The notes beneath the pieces were generated by a model. That model was not told the DNA's origin and ran no database searches. It saw only the letters and a list, made by a program, of their open reading frames with translations. Shown here in pieces: positions 1-11,910 of a DNA stretch of 64,000 bases; positions within the stretch are counted from its first letter, which is position 1; the number at the start of each line of letters is the position of its first letter. The stretch is from Papio anubis (Eukaryota > Chordata > Mammalia > Primates > Cercopithecidae), in the NCBI RefSeq assembly GCF_008728515.1, contig NC_044989.1, positions 81,493,754-81,557,753 of the forward strand. The letters run 5' to 3'. The position numbers and the translations under genes were made by a program.

Positions 1-1490
1 ATCCTAATTGATCATGGTGAATGATCATTTTAATGTACTTTTGGATAGGAATTGCTAGTATTTTATTGAGGATTTTTGCATCTATGTTCATCAATGATAT
101 TTGCCAATAGTTTAGTGTTCTTGTAGTGTTTTTCTCTGGCTTTGGTATTGAGGTGATGCTGGCCTCATTATGAAAAATGACTTTGGATGTAGTCCTTCCC
201 TCATGTATGAATTTCTAGAAGAGTTTGAGAAGGATGGGTGTTAGTACTTCTTTAAGTGTTTGGGAGAATAGTCATGAAGTCATCTCTTCTGGGATTTTCT
301 TTGGTGAGATATTTTTAATTACCAATTCAATCTCCTTAGTCAACATTGCACTATTCAGGTTTCTAAATTTTGTGATTTTTTCTTAATAGGTTATTTGCTT
401 CTAGGAATTTGCCTATTTCCTCCAGATTGTCAATTTTTTGGCATATACTTGTTCTTAGTCTCATATGACTCTTCATATTTCTGTGTTATCTGTTGTAATG
501 GCTCTTTTTTCATTTCTGGTTTTATTTATTTGGGTCTTTCTTTTATTCTTAGGCTAATGAAGGGTTTTTCAACTTTATTTAGCTTTTCAGTACACCAACT
601 CTTAGGTTTTCTTTCTTTCCTTCTTTCTTTCTTTTTTTTTTTTTTTGTTAGCCTTTTCTATTGTTTTCTCATCTCTATTCCATTTACTTCTGCTCTGATT
701 CTTGTTATTTTCTTTCTTCTCCTAACTTAGGGTTTAGTTTCTTCTTCTTTTTTACTTCCTTGAAGTATAACATTAGTTTGTTTATTTGGGATATCTCCTT
801 TTTTTGAAATAGGCATTTATTGCCATAATGTTTCTTCTGAAAACTGCTTTTGCTGCATTCCTTAAGTTTTTTTCATCTTCATTGTCTCAAGATGTTTTAA
901 AATTTCTCCTTTAATTATTCTTTGACTAAATTATTCAAGAAAATATAGTTTAATTTCCACATATTTGTTAATTTTTCATAATTTATTCTATTATTGATTT
1001 CTAATTTCATACCATTGTGGTTAGAAAGGATACTTGAAATAATTTTAATCTTTTTAAAAATTTGCTAAGACTGTAGCCTAACATGTAATCCATTCTAGAG
1101 AATGTTTCATGTGCACTTGAGAAGAATCCGTATATTGTTACTATTGGGTGGAATGCTCTATATGTCTGTTAGATCCATTTGGTCTAAAGTATAGTTCAAA
1201 TTCAACGTTTCCTTATTGGTTCTCTTCCTGGATGATCGATCCAATATTGAATGTGAGGTATTTTGTATTGTAGTCTATGTCTGTATTCAGATCTCATAAC
1301 GTTTCCTTTATAATGTTTCCTATATTTAGGTGCTCCAATGTTGTGTGCACATATATTTACATTGGTAGGTCCTCTTGTTTAATTAACCCTTTTATCATTA
1401 CACAATGACCTTCTTTGTCTCTTTTTAAATTTTTGATTTAAAGTCAATTTTTCCTAAAATAAATATAGCTACCCTTGCTCTTTTTGTTTC
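1..1490 (-). mobile_element. Ancient L1 (L1M type), ORF2 RT to endonuclease part, antisense
   Basis: Read on the minus strand, this is the reverse-transcriptase and then the endonuclease part of L1 ORF2. The plus strand carries the reverse complement of well-known L1 text, for example 'ttttattgaggatttttgca' near 62 and 'catgtgcacttgagaagaat' near 1109. Order on the plus strand is RT first, endonuclease later, as expected for an antisense copy. The element enters from the left edge, so its 3' end is outside the window. No long ORF2 frame survives. Divergence looks high, consistent with an L1M/old L1P copy. The subfamily was not determined. Confidence 0.85.
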
Positions 1491-1528
1491 CAGTGCTGGG
1501 ATTACAGGCGTGAGCCACCGTGCCAGCC
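1491..1528 (-). mobile_element. 38-bp Alu 5'-end fragment embedded in L1
   Basis: The segment matches only the first ~38 bases of an Alu in antisense ('gctgggattacaggcgtgag' then 'ccaccgtgccagcc'). There is no poly(T), no rest of the Alu and no target duplication. L1 sequence is on both sides, and roughly 100 bp of the expected L1 is missing at this point. It looks like filler or gene-conversion sequence rather than retroposition. Confidence 0.75.
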
Positions 1529-3160
1529 AGGAGGATCTCATTTTTTAAAAAATTCATTTAGTCACTCTATGCCTTTTGATTAGAGAATCTAATCCATTTA
1601 CACTTAAAGTTATTATTAGGTTGAAAACTTACTAGTGCCATTTTGTTAATTGTTTTCCCATTGTTTTGTAGACACTTTGTTCTCTTCTTCTTCTCTTGTT
1701 TTCTTCCTTTGTGCTTTAATGGCTTTCTGTAGTTGTATCTTTGGGTCTTTTCTTATATATTATAGACTTCTGCTTTTTGGTTATCCTGAAGCTTACATAA
1801 AAATATTATTCCTATAACAACCTAATTTAAGTTGGTAAGTTAGTTTTGATCACATACAAAAATACTACAGTTTATTTTCCTCTTCTGACATTTTATATTT
1901 TAATGTCACACTTTACTTCTTTTTTTAATTTTTATACCTTAAGAAATATTATATCTTTAGATGTTTTTAACTCTTTTGCCTTTTAGCTTTTATACTAGAG
2001 ACACAACTCATTTACCCACTGCCATTACAATACTAGTGTTTGGTATTTGGTAGTGTACTTACTTTTACCAGTAAGTTTTATACTATCATATGTTTGCATG
2101 TTTCTAATTAGTGTTCTCTTTATTCAGCTCGAAGAACTCCATTTGGCACTTCTTATAAGGCAAGTATAGTGATTATAAACTCTTTTAATTTTTCTTTGAG
2201 ATTGCCTTTAATACCCACTTCACTTTGAAAGATAAGATTTCTGGGTTTTGTATTATTGGTTGACAGATTTGTTTTTATTTTAGGTATTGGAATATATTAT
2301 TCCAGTTTCTTCTGGCCTGCAAGATTACTGCTGAGAAATTAACTGATGTCTTAGGTGAGTTCTTATGTACTTGGTAATTCATTTTTCCCTTGCTGCTTTC
2401 AACACTCTAACATTTGACAATTTTATTATAATGTGCTTTCATATGGGTCTCTTTGGATTCATTTTATTTGGTATCTGTTAAGCTTTCTGGCTCTGACTTT
2501 CTGTTATCTTCACAGGCTTGGAAAGTATTGTGTCATTATTTCTTTAGGTGTGTTTTCTATTTCTTTTTTTTCTATCTCTTTCTTTTCTGGTACAACAAAA
2601 TGTATAAGTTGTTCTGTTTGATGGTGTCGCATAAGCCTCTTAGGCTATCTTTTACTCTTCTTTATTCTTTTTGTCTCTCTGATTGGATGATTTTCAATGA
2701 CCTATCTTTAAGTTCACTGATCCTGTCTTCTGCTTCATCTAATCTATTGTGGAACCCCTCTATTGAACTTTTCAGTCTGCTTACAGTATTTTTCAGATCT
2801 ATGATTTCTGTTTGCTACTTTTTATACTTTCTATTATTTTGTTGAAGTTCTCAGTTTGTTCTTGCATTACTGTCTTAACCTTGGTGAACATCTTTATCAC
2901 CATTATTATATTGAACTCCATGTCAGGCAAATCATACATCATTACTTCATGCAGATCAGTTTCTGCAATTTTATGTATGTATTTTTATTTGAAATATATT
3001 CCCCTGTTTGTTCATTTTCTTTGACTCTCTTTGTTTCTGCATATTAGATAACTACCTCTCCCAGTATTGTAAGATCAGCCTCATGTAAAGAAGCATCTCA
3101 ATAATCCATCTGGCTAGAAATATTAAGATGTCTTTCAAATTTTTGTGTTTGTTCATACTT
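1529..3160 (-). mobile_element. Ancient L1 (same copy), ORF2 start, ORF1 and intergenic part, antisense
   Basis: This continues the L1 at 1-1490. 'cactctatgccttttgatta' near 1564 is the ORF2 N-terminal region in reverse complement. Later text such as 'cttctggcctgcaagattac' near 2310 and 'tctgtttgctactttttat' near 2807 corresponds to the ORF1 / 5' part of old L1s. Open frames at 2433-3024 on the plus strand are chance frames in T-rich antisense L1 and not genes. Confidence 0.75.
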
Positions 3161-4735
3161 TGTCTCTTTATGATAGTCCCTGGAGCTTAGGATTTGCCGT
3201 GTTCTGTCAGTACCCCAAGACCAATGGTGTAAAAGTCAAACTCTTTATACGTATTTTGAAACGTTGGGATGTTGTATATGTATTAGTGTTTTCTACTTTC
3301 ACAGTGATGCTGAGCAAGGGTGTTTATCTCTCACTTTATGTGCTTTAAATTAGGGAGATAATCTGGCAAAGGGCATACTCATGTTTAAGCTGTACCCTCT
3401 GATCCTGGGGAGATAGCTGCTAAAATTTAGCCTGCTATATGTCCATCTCTTTGTTTTCTGTAGTCTTGGGTTTCTCAAAAATGCGAAGCTCCATCAATTC
3501 CTAGACCTAGATTGTTAAAGAGACAGTCTCTTGAGTGGGAGCTATAGAAGATGTGGCACTTCTATGTGGCTAAACTTCTTCCAGGCTAAACTTCTTCCAG
3601 GAAGAATGAGTATGCCTGGATTTATCACCAGGGTAAGCCAGAGGGAAGGTTCATGAAGGGTCAAGCTCTGGCCCCAGCTGTTGAAGGACTACTGTTTGCC
3701 CTGTTAGCTTTCCAATAAAAGTTTTCTAGAAGCCAGGCCATCACAGCCACTGGCAGTGTGTCATAAGCCCCTTTGGAGGGAAAATGGAAGTATCGTATTC
3801 CTCACATTTTCTGTGCTGCTCTGAGGGCGTGTATCCCGTGGAAGTGTTTATAAACTTGTGTAATACCAACTCTTTGTTCTGTGATCTAAGGAGGCTTACA
3901 TATGCCTAGTCCCTTCTGCACCCAGAGCTAAGGATCAAGTTCTTTAGTAGGTAGCAGTAAAAGTTGTAGTACTTGATGCATGGTATAAACCCCTTCTGTG
4001 GGGGAAACGGAGGTGTGGTTTTAATGCCTCTTCTCTGCATGGCTTTGGGGGAAAGAAAGCACTGGAAGTACTTACACACTTCCTTCCATATACAACTTCC
4101 TTCTTTGTGGTCTATATAGACATGCATATACTTAGTCTCCTCTATTCCCAAAGCTAGGAGGTTCAGTATATCATTCTTCAGGTAGAAGATGTAAACGTTA
4201 GGGTACTTGATGTTATGTAAACACTTCTTTCAATAGGGATTCATAGAGCTGGACTTATTGCTGGGATGAGTCGGTGGAGATGTCTTAGGAAGTGCCAATC
4301 TGCTTCTCAGGCTACCAGATGGCTTACACTTGTCTGCCGTTTCAACCTGCCAAGTTAGAAGCTCCCCAAGTTTGAAGCCAGACTACCAAGTAGATGCTAG
4401 AGCAGTGTGTTATATACTCCTTTCTGTAAGAAACAGGGGCTGTGTTTTCTAAGTTCCTTCTCTGCACTACTCCTTGGGGATGAAGCCCTTGAAAGTGCTT
4501 GTTCACTCTTATAAAACCTCTGCTTTTTTCCTGTGGTCTCTATAGGCATTTATATGTGAGTTTCTGTTGGTGTCAGAGCTAGAAGGCTTAGAATGCAGTC
4601 CCTTGGGTGGAAACAGTAAAAGTTGGGGCATGCAATATTGACAAACTCCTTTCAGGAGGAATTATTAGACCTGGAGTTATCACTGTGGTGAGCTTGGGAA
4701 GAAAGCTTGATGTAGCTATGGCAAGTAAAAGTGAA
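3161..4735 (-). repeat. L1M 5'UTR made of ~220-bp degenerate monomers
   Basis: A phrase built around 'aaactccttt(c)' / 'aaccccttctgt' recurs near 3570, 3765, 3982, 4209, 4409 and 4648. It is usually preceded by 'ggtagcagtaaaagtt' or similar. Spacing is about 195-240 bp, giving roughly six decayed units. Position after ORF1 in the antisense L1 fits a 5'UTR, where tandem monomers act as promoter units in some L1 lineages. A perfect 16-bp tandem duplication (gctaaacttcttccag) lies at 3569-3600. Monomer identity is moderate, so unit boundaries are approximate. Confidence 0.65.
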
Positions 4736-5757
4736 AAGGGAAAAAAATGAGTTTGCTGTCTATTATTGAGCTAATTCTTTTGACTAAAAGAATATTGAAC
4801 AGTATTTTATGAAAATGAAGTTTAAGTCACAGTTATAAAATTTACTGTCTATGTTTCAGCAAATTCTTTACTTAGTTACACTTCTTTCCCCATTAAATAA
4901 GAAGGCTGGCCTATTGGGAATTTTCATTGTTAGTCTTTTATATTTTTAAAAACATATTTTATCCTAAATGTAGAATTACCTGCTCAAATTAAATTTTATG
5001 CAGGTGACTTCTATGTGAACAAAACTGAAAGTATTTGTGTGAAGTGGGTGTGGTGGGCTTGAAATTGTCCAATAGGAATTTACTTTTGCCTCTTGAATGG
5101 CCTTGAAGTGACTAGAAAAACACAGCTGAGAAAATAACATAAAATTAGTAGCTAAATTGTGCAAAGTAGCACTTCAGTATTTTGTAAACAATGACAGAAC
5201 ATTTAAGTATTTGTTTTCTATCATGAGATACAAAAGATGATGGTCTTATGTGCAATGTGGTTCAATGGGCATAACAGGGTTTACTTTCAACAAGCTTGAC
5301 TTTTATAACTTCCATCCCAATTTAATATTAGAATACAAGAAGTAAAACTTTGTTTGTATGATAACTTTTATCCACTTGAATTTGAAAAATGTTATTTCAT
5401 TCATGGCCTTATGTACTTCATAATTATTAGTAATGTATCACTTGAGACATGCCTCAAAATAATTGCAACACACTTGCATTGAGATGCCATTGCTTTAGAT
5501 GATGCTAATAGCTTGATGTTTTGGGTGAAAGAGTAAGCAGATATAAGTGACACTTTCTACAAATAATAAAATTCTCAAACAAGTCCTGCAAATGCAAAAA
5601 AGAGTGTTCTCTGAAGTGCGAAGTAGGTTAAGTGCATCAAACAAATATTTTAAGACATCTCTGGAAACAATGACCACATAAATACAAACAATGGTGTTAG
5701 TCAAGATTTTGCTGTGGTACAAACAATCCCAAAATATTAGTGACTTGAGGCAATGAA
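4736..5757. other. Unassigned AT-rich sequence
   Basis: I recognise no gene, RNA or repeat here. Short open frames of 62-75 codons show no family features. It may be unique intergenic or intronic DNA, or a repeat too old to identify by eye. Confidence 0.5.
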
Positions 5758-5769
5758 GATTAATTTCTT

Positions 5770-6067
5770 TTTTCTTTTTTTTTTTGAGACAGAGTCTCGC
5801 TCTGTCGCCCAGGCTGGGGTGCAGTGGCCGGATCTCAGCTCACTGCAAGCTCCGCCTCCCGGGTTCACGCCATTCTCCTGCCCCAGCCTCCGGAGTAGCT
5901 GGGACTACAGGCGCCCGCCACCACGACCGGCTAGTTTTTTGTATTTTTTAGTAGAGACGGGGTTTCACCGTGTTAGCCAGGATGGTCTTGATCTCCTGAC
6001 CTCGTGATCTGCCCGTCTCGGCCTCCCAAAGTGCTGGGATTACAGGCGTGAGCCACCGCGCCCGGCC
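5770..6067 (-). mobile_element. AluY (Old World monkey AluYR-like), antisense
   Basis: A full-length dimeric Alu on the minus strand, from a poly(T) at 5770 to 'gcgcccggcc' at 6067. It is flanked by a perfect 12-bp target-site duplication, gattaatttctt, at 5758-5769 and 6068-6079. 'gtggccggatctcagctcac' is a change I associate with macaque/baboon AluYR. Low divergence indicates a young insertion. The 84-codon plus-strand frame across it is the usual antisense-Alu frame. Confidence 0.95.
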
Positions 6068-6079
6068 GATTAATTTCTT

Positions 6080-8365
6080 ACTTACACAAATTATGCTGTG
6101 ATTTCCGGCATAAATTTCCAGTTTCACCTAATTTTCCAGGTCTTTATATGAAGAATTAGCATTGCACCTCCATAATAAAAATTTTCTTTGTGCATTGAGA
6201 CAGGGAAAGGAGTACTTATAATTGCTAGTGAAGCATTTCACTTCTTAAATTTAATGTGTCAAATCAAGTCATTCAAATAAGATAAACAACAAGGTGAGAC
6301 ATTGCAATATCTCTTTGTTCCTTGAACGGAGACAACTGTAAATATTGGTGAGAAGCACTTTCACCTACTACAGTTATAAACCTGTAAAAGTTGAACAGTC
6401 CAAATCTCCCATTGACTGCAGCCTTATTTGTCTGAAAAAAAAATTCATATTTGACTCATCTAATCCGGGGTATGTTATTATTATTATTTTTTTAATCACT
6501 TTCCATTTGGATGTCAAGTATTTTAGGAGACCTTTGGATGTACCATAACTGCTAAGGTCTAGCTATTAATGGCTCTTTGTCTTCTCACCAGCCTTGACTG
6601 TTGTAAGAAAACTAACATCCTGTGTAATTATGAGAATAACCATCAACTACCATATAATAGTCCTTTTTTTTGTCTGTAAAAGAAGAGAAACAGGAAAAAG
6701 AAGAACCCCTTGTCTATTTATGTAGATGGGGCATCTATTATCTCTTCACATTGTGCTCTATTCTTCTTTAACATGGTTTCCCTTTCCTTCATCCGCCCAT
6801 CTCTAACATCATATATTGTGACATATGATGTTGGGTAGCAGAAACTTATTTAAAATTTAGGTGTCATGAAGGGTGGGGGAACTCTGGAATAGGACATAAT
6901 AAAGAAAACCTTCATTTTAATACTAAATCTCTCTTTTCTCACATATTTTCTCCTCTGGCTCAGTCTTTCTCCATATTATTAGATTTCCTCTATCTTCTTC
7001 CCCCCAGGTGCTAGTCAATTAATTTCATATTCTTGTTAGCCTATTAAGTAGATCTATTGTCTCTTGAAACTCTTTGAGGTACATAACTAAATAAGAAAAT
7101 AATGTATTCTAGTTCAGAATACTTACCCATATAAAGAACCAGTTAGCCAAGACATATAAATAAGAGATGTATTTTTATTTAACACACTCTGGATTATGGA
7201 CAGAGCAACCTCCAGGAATCATGGATGGCCAATGGGGTTTCTCTTGTTACATTTGTGATATATGCTGTAGAAAATGTATTTTATAAGATCTCACAATTGT
7301 CTTAGGATTTTCATCTAATACTGGCCACAAACCCTTGTTCCTTTTTTACTGGGTACATTTCAAAGGCCCAGAAGTTGCATGTGAATCAAGAAATCTCCAT
7401 GGGGTTCAGACAAAATTTGACCTCCAAGTGGCAAGGAACAGAATTGAAAATTTCGCAAAAACACCTTTATTCTCAGGGTCAGCTCAGCAGGGACCAACCA
7501 GTACAGAACAGGTGAGAATGAAAGCTAATCAAGAAAGGAAACTCTTTCAAACAACAACATCAGTCATAAAAGCCATGATTCACAATCAGGATACTAGTTG
7601 AGTCAGTTCTTATTTTAACCAAAGAGTCCCTTTTGGTTTTCCTTGATGCTCATATCCACTTCAGAGGAATGCTACACTACAGGCTGCTGTCTTACGTCTC
7701 ATAAATAAATCAGTAAGATAAAAATAGCTGTTTCTCTCAAAGTTAAAGCAAAATGAAAGTCAAGGTTTCAGCAATCTTTCTCTACTCTTTCCTTTTCTGT
7801 TTTCTTATAATAATATCTAGTTAACTCTGAAAGCACAAATTGTTCTAGTATAAGTGCAGACTGATTTTGGGAGAAAAACATTTATAATGTTCACTGTTGT
7901 GTAAAATCTGTGATTAGCCAGTGTTTCATTAGAAATGTAATTCTTTTTATTCCTTTTTTAAAAAACCCACTTATCTATAAAAATATCTCAGGATATACTC
8001 GTATCATACCTCTCTTGCTAGAAGACAAACAGTACTTCTGTTACAAGAAGTCCTCAGCTACCTGGGGCTATGATAATAAACTGAAGATGGTTTTTCTACC
8101 TGTATCTATGCATAATCCCTAAAGTTTAAAGGAGTGTTTTATAATGGAAAGTTGTACATAGATGTTCTTAGTACAATGGATTCTGGAAAGTTCCATCTTT
8201 CACCTCTGCACACAATTTTTATGTGTTTCTCTTAATTGTAGGAATTCAGCTTGCACTTACAGGCAGCTTATTGTTCCAATAGTTGCCAATGCTTCCTTCA
8301 TGCTTCTTTGTTCTTCAGAAAGACACAGAAGAGCTTTAGATATCATGTATAGTGTTTCCTTTTTT
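6080..8365. other. Unassigned sequence
   Basis: No repeat family or exon is recognised. Open frames at 7335-7601 (88 codons) and 7910-8122 have no domain, signal peptide or compositional feature to support coding. Short poly(T) and TTA-rich stretches occur near 6478-6492. Confidence 0.5.
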
Positions 8366-8370
8366 GAGAC

Positions 8371-8731
8371 TGTATTAGTCTGTTCTCATGCTGCTAATAA
8401 AGACATACCCAAGACTGGGAAATTACAAAGGAAAGATATTTAATTGACTCACAGTTTCACATGGCTGGGGAGGCCTTACATTAATGGTGGAAGACAAGGA
8501 GGAGCAAGTTACGTCTTACATGGTAGCAGGCAAAAGAGAGATTTTGCAGGGAAACTCCCATTTATAAAACCATCAGCTCTCATGAGACTTACTCACTACC
8601 ATGAGAACAGTATGATGGAAACTGCCCCCATGATTCACTTATCTCCTCTGGGTCCCTCCCACAACAGATGAGAATGATGGGAACTACAATTCAAGATGAG
8701 ACTTGGGTGGGGACACAGTCAAACCATATCA
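8371..8731 (-). mobile_element. THE1/MST-type MaLR LTR (3' LTR of antisense provirus)
   Basis: A 361-bp LTR beginning on the plus strand with 'tgtattagtctgttctcatg' and ending with 'aaaccatatca', the reverse complement of the TGATATGGTTTG start of MST/THE1 LTRs. It is followed by 'ttccaccccggcccc', a purine tract on the element strand, so the internal-LTR junction is authentic. The preceding 5 bases are gagac (8366-8370). Length fits THE1 better than the longer MST LTRs, but the subfamily is not certain. Confidence 0.85.
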
Positions 8732-10234
8732 TTCCACCCCGGCCCCTCCCAAATCTAATGTCCTCACATTTCAAAACCAATCATGCCTTCCCAACAGGCC
8801 CCCCAAGTCATAACTCATTTCAGCATTGACTCAAAAGTCCACAGTCCAAAGTCTCATTGGAGTCAAGCAATTTCCTCATGCTTATGAGCCTGTAAAATCA
8901 AAAGAAAGTTATTTACTTCCTAGATGTAATGGGAGTACAGTCATTGGTTAAAGACACCTATTCCAAAGAAATAAATTGGCCAAAATGAAGGGGCAACAGG
9001 CCTCATGTAAGTCTGAAATCCAGCAGGGGAGTCAAATCTTAAAACTCCAGAATGATCTCCTTTGACTCCATGTCTTACATCCTGGTCATGCTGATGCAAG
9101 AGGTGGCTTGCCAGGGTCTTGGGAAGCTTTACCCCGTGGCTTTGCAGAATACAGTCCCCTCTTCTGGCTGCTTTCACGGGCTGGCATTGAATGCCTGTGG
9201 CTTTTCCAGGTGCACTGCACAAGCTGTCAGTGGTTCTACCATTCTGGGGCTCTGCAAATGGCCCTCTTCTCACAGCTCCTTTAGGCAGTGCCCCAGTGGG
9301 GACTCTGTGTCCCACCCCACATTTCCCTTCCATATTGCCCTAGCAGACGCTCTTCATGAGGGCTCTGCCTCTGCAGCACACCTCTGCCTGAACATCCAGG
9401 TATTTCCATGCATCCTCTGAAACCTAGGTGGAGGTTTCCAAACCTTAATTCTTGACTTCTGTGTACCCACAGGTCTAACACTATATGTAAGCTGTCAAGG
9501 GCTTGCACCCTTTGAAGCAATGGCCTGAGCCATACCTTGGCCCTTTTAGCCATGGCTGGAGCAACTGGGATGCAGGCCACCAAGTCCTGAGGCTACACAC
9601 AGCACCAAACGCCTGGACCTAGCCAAGGAAACCATTTTTCCCTCTTAGGCCTCTAGGCCTGTGATGGGAGGGGCTGTCACAAAAGTCCCTGACATGCACT
9701 GGAGACATTTTCCCCATTGTCTTGGCAATTAGCATTTGGATCCTTGCTACTTCTGCAGCAGGTTTGAATTTCTCCCCAGAAAATGGGTTTTGCTTTTCTA
9801 CTGAATCATCAACTTGCAAATTTTTCAAACTTTTTTGCTCCACTTTCTCTTGAACACTTTGCTCCTTAGAATTTTTTTTTAAGCAGATGCCCTATATCAA
9901 CTCCCTCAAGTTTAAAGTTCCGCAGATCTCTAGGGCAGGAGCAAAATGCCTCCAGTCTCTTTACATAGCAAGGGCGACCTTTATTCCAGTTCCCAACAAT
10001 TTCCTCATCTCCATCTGAGACCACCACTGCCTGGATTTTATTGTCCTTATTCCTGTCAGCATTTTTGTCAAAGCCATTCAACAAGTCTCTTAGAAGTTCC
10101 AAACTTTCCCACATTTTCCCATCTTCTTCTGAGCCCTAAAAACTGTTCCAACCAGTACCTATTACCCAGTTCCAAAGTCACTTCCACATTTTTGGGTATC
10201 TTTAGTGTAGTGCCCCACTCCTGGTACCAATATC
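8732..10234 (-). mobile_element. THE1/MST internal region (MaLR-int), antisense
   Basis: About 1.5 kb matching the non-autonomous MaLR internal region from the primer-binding side ('ctggtaccaatatc' at 10221) to the polypurine tract at 8732. Recognisable landmarks include 'ccaactttcccacattttcc'-like text near 10100, 'ccattgtcttggcaattagc' near 9714, and 'caaatctaatgtcctcacat' near 8750. Minus-strand open frames at 8941-9333, 9281-9583, 9619-9843 and 9866-10114 are decayed remnants of the MaLR reading frame. No polymerase is present, as is normal for MaLRs. Confidence 0.85.
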
Positions 10235-10783
10235 TATATTAGGGTTCTCTAGAGGGATAGGGCTAATAGGATTGATATATATATATATGAAAGGGAGTTT
10301 ATTAAGGAGTATTGACTCATATGATCACAAGGTGAAGTCCCACAATAGGCCATCTGCAAGCTGAGGAGAAGGAAGACAGTCCGAGTCCCAAAACCTCAAA
10401 AGTAGGAAGCCAATAGTGTAGCCTTCAGTCTGTGACAAAACACCTGAGAACCCATGGCAAACCACTGGTGTAAACCCACAGAGTCAAAAAGCTAAAGATC
10501 TTGGAGTTCGATGTTCTAGGGCAGAAAACATCCAGCATGGGAGAAAGATGGAGGCCAGACGACTAAGCCAGTCTATTCCTTCCATGTTCTTATCCATGCT
10601 GTTATCCTAGCCATGCTGGCAACTGATTAAATGGTACCCACCCAGATTGACAGTGGCTCTGCCTCTTGCAGTCTGTTGACTCAAATGTCAATCTCCTTTG
10701 GGAATACCCTCACAGGCACATCCTGGAACAATGCTTTGCATCCTTCAATTTAATCAAGTTGACATTCAATATTAACCATCACA
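10235..10783 (-). mobile_element. MLT2A-like (HERVL-type) LTR in the 5' LTR position
   Basis: A 549-bp LTR. On the element strand it begins TGTGATGGTTAAT (plus-strand 'attaaccatcaca' ending at 10783) and ends near the plus-strand 'tatattagggttctctagag' at 10235. This is the pattern of ERVL LTRs of the MLT2A group and is unlike the THE1-type LTR at the other end. It abuts the MaLR primer-binding region directly and is followed by gagac (10784-10788), identical to the 5 bases before the left LTR. Confidence 0.75.
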
Positions 10784-10788
10784 GAGAC

Positions 10789-11690
10789 TGTCTCAGAGTT
10801 TTGATATAGGGAACATCTATTTAATATGGAGAGATTAATGTGATTATTCTGGATTCAACTAAGATGTGCTATTCCATATTCATTAAACATTATAATAACA
10901 TTCCAGAAACTAAAATCTGAATTATTTTTTATCTTTATATTTACTTACTTAGTAATTTTAAATTTTGGTAAGAGTGTATATTTCTGTTTTAGAGCTAGAA
11001 ATGCCACTGCGGAATTTACTTTAAAATGCCAATAACTTTCAGCTTTGTATTAGGATATAGAAAACTGGAAAGACTATCATTTAGACCCTTACAACAACAA
11101 AAATCTGGGTTCTCTGCAAGATTGCAACTTTCTTGAACACATCAGAGAGCAGAACTCACAGGGAAACAAACTAACCCAATGTATAAGCAAGACACTCTTT
11201 CAAAGAGAGAAAGGATATGAACACTAGCTTTTCTAAGGAAGAACAAAGCTATCATATAACCTATTAAGAATTTTTAGTAAATATAATTAATTTTTGAAAA
11301 CTGATTATGAGCTATTATGAAAGTGTAGAAACCCTGGATACTGCAGACACAAGATAAATCACTCCAACTCATAGGCTCTTCTCCACAGACATCATTAGGT
11401 ACTTTTAATAAATACTGGGGGCAAGACGAGAGACCAGTAGGAACATTTCTTATGGTGAAGGCCTGAGGAAGGGGAATAGCAACTGCTGTGTGGATGGCAT
11501 GAAACCTTGCTTGAATACTTCTTCTCTGCTTCCCCATGGGAGAAAAGTCTTAAGCAGTTTGGGTAAGTGCAGTAAGCCCTGTCCCACAGAGAATACAAAT
11601 AAATACGTATCAAAACTGAGGGGAAAAAAACAGAAAAACTCTTGGAGAAGGGACAGAAGAATGTCCTAGGACTAGATCAATAAAGATTTT
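10789..11690. other. Unassigned sequence between provirus and L1 block
   Basis: No confident assignment. Some text near 11100-11690 may be 5'UTR of the sense L1 that follows. Minus-strand frames at 11274-11613 show no family features. Confidence 0.45.
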
Positions 11691-11835
11691 CTACCACTAG
11701 GGGCTAAGGCACAATCACTGAGAAAGACCAACCATTGAGACTGAGAAACACATCAGCTGCCTAAGACTAAGGTTGAACCAGAATGACAGAGAAGGTCTCC
11801 TCCTTCTGCACTCAGAGCTACCAACTATGAAATAA

Positions 11836-11910
11836 CAAGTATATTTATTTATTTATATTATATTTATTGGAATATATTTATTGGAAATATATTCCAGTAT
11901 ATTTATTGGG
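11836..11910. repeat. AT-rich TATTTATT short repeats
   Basis: Several partly overlapping copies of 'tatatttattgg(a)' in tandem between 11,862 and 11,908. Low-complexity expansion. Confidence 0.7.

Noticed and set aside
395..730. 111-codon hydrophobic frame rich in F and L, membrane-protein-like
   Set aside because: T-rich antisense L1 ORF2 gives phenylalanine/leucine-rich translations. There is no family match and the real L1 frame is on the other strand.
5753..6007. 84-codon frame ending in a typical 'GVQWPDLSSLQAPPPGF' text
   Set aside because: This is the standard translation of an antisense Alu. The same text appears at 17.2, 40.2 and 42.5 kb.
8941..9583. Overlapping frames of 100-130 codons on both strands
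   Set aside because: They fall inside the MaLR internal region and are remnants of it or shadows of it. No host gene.
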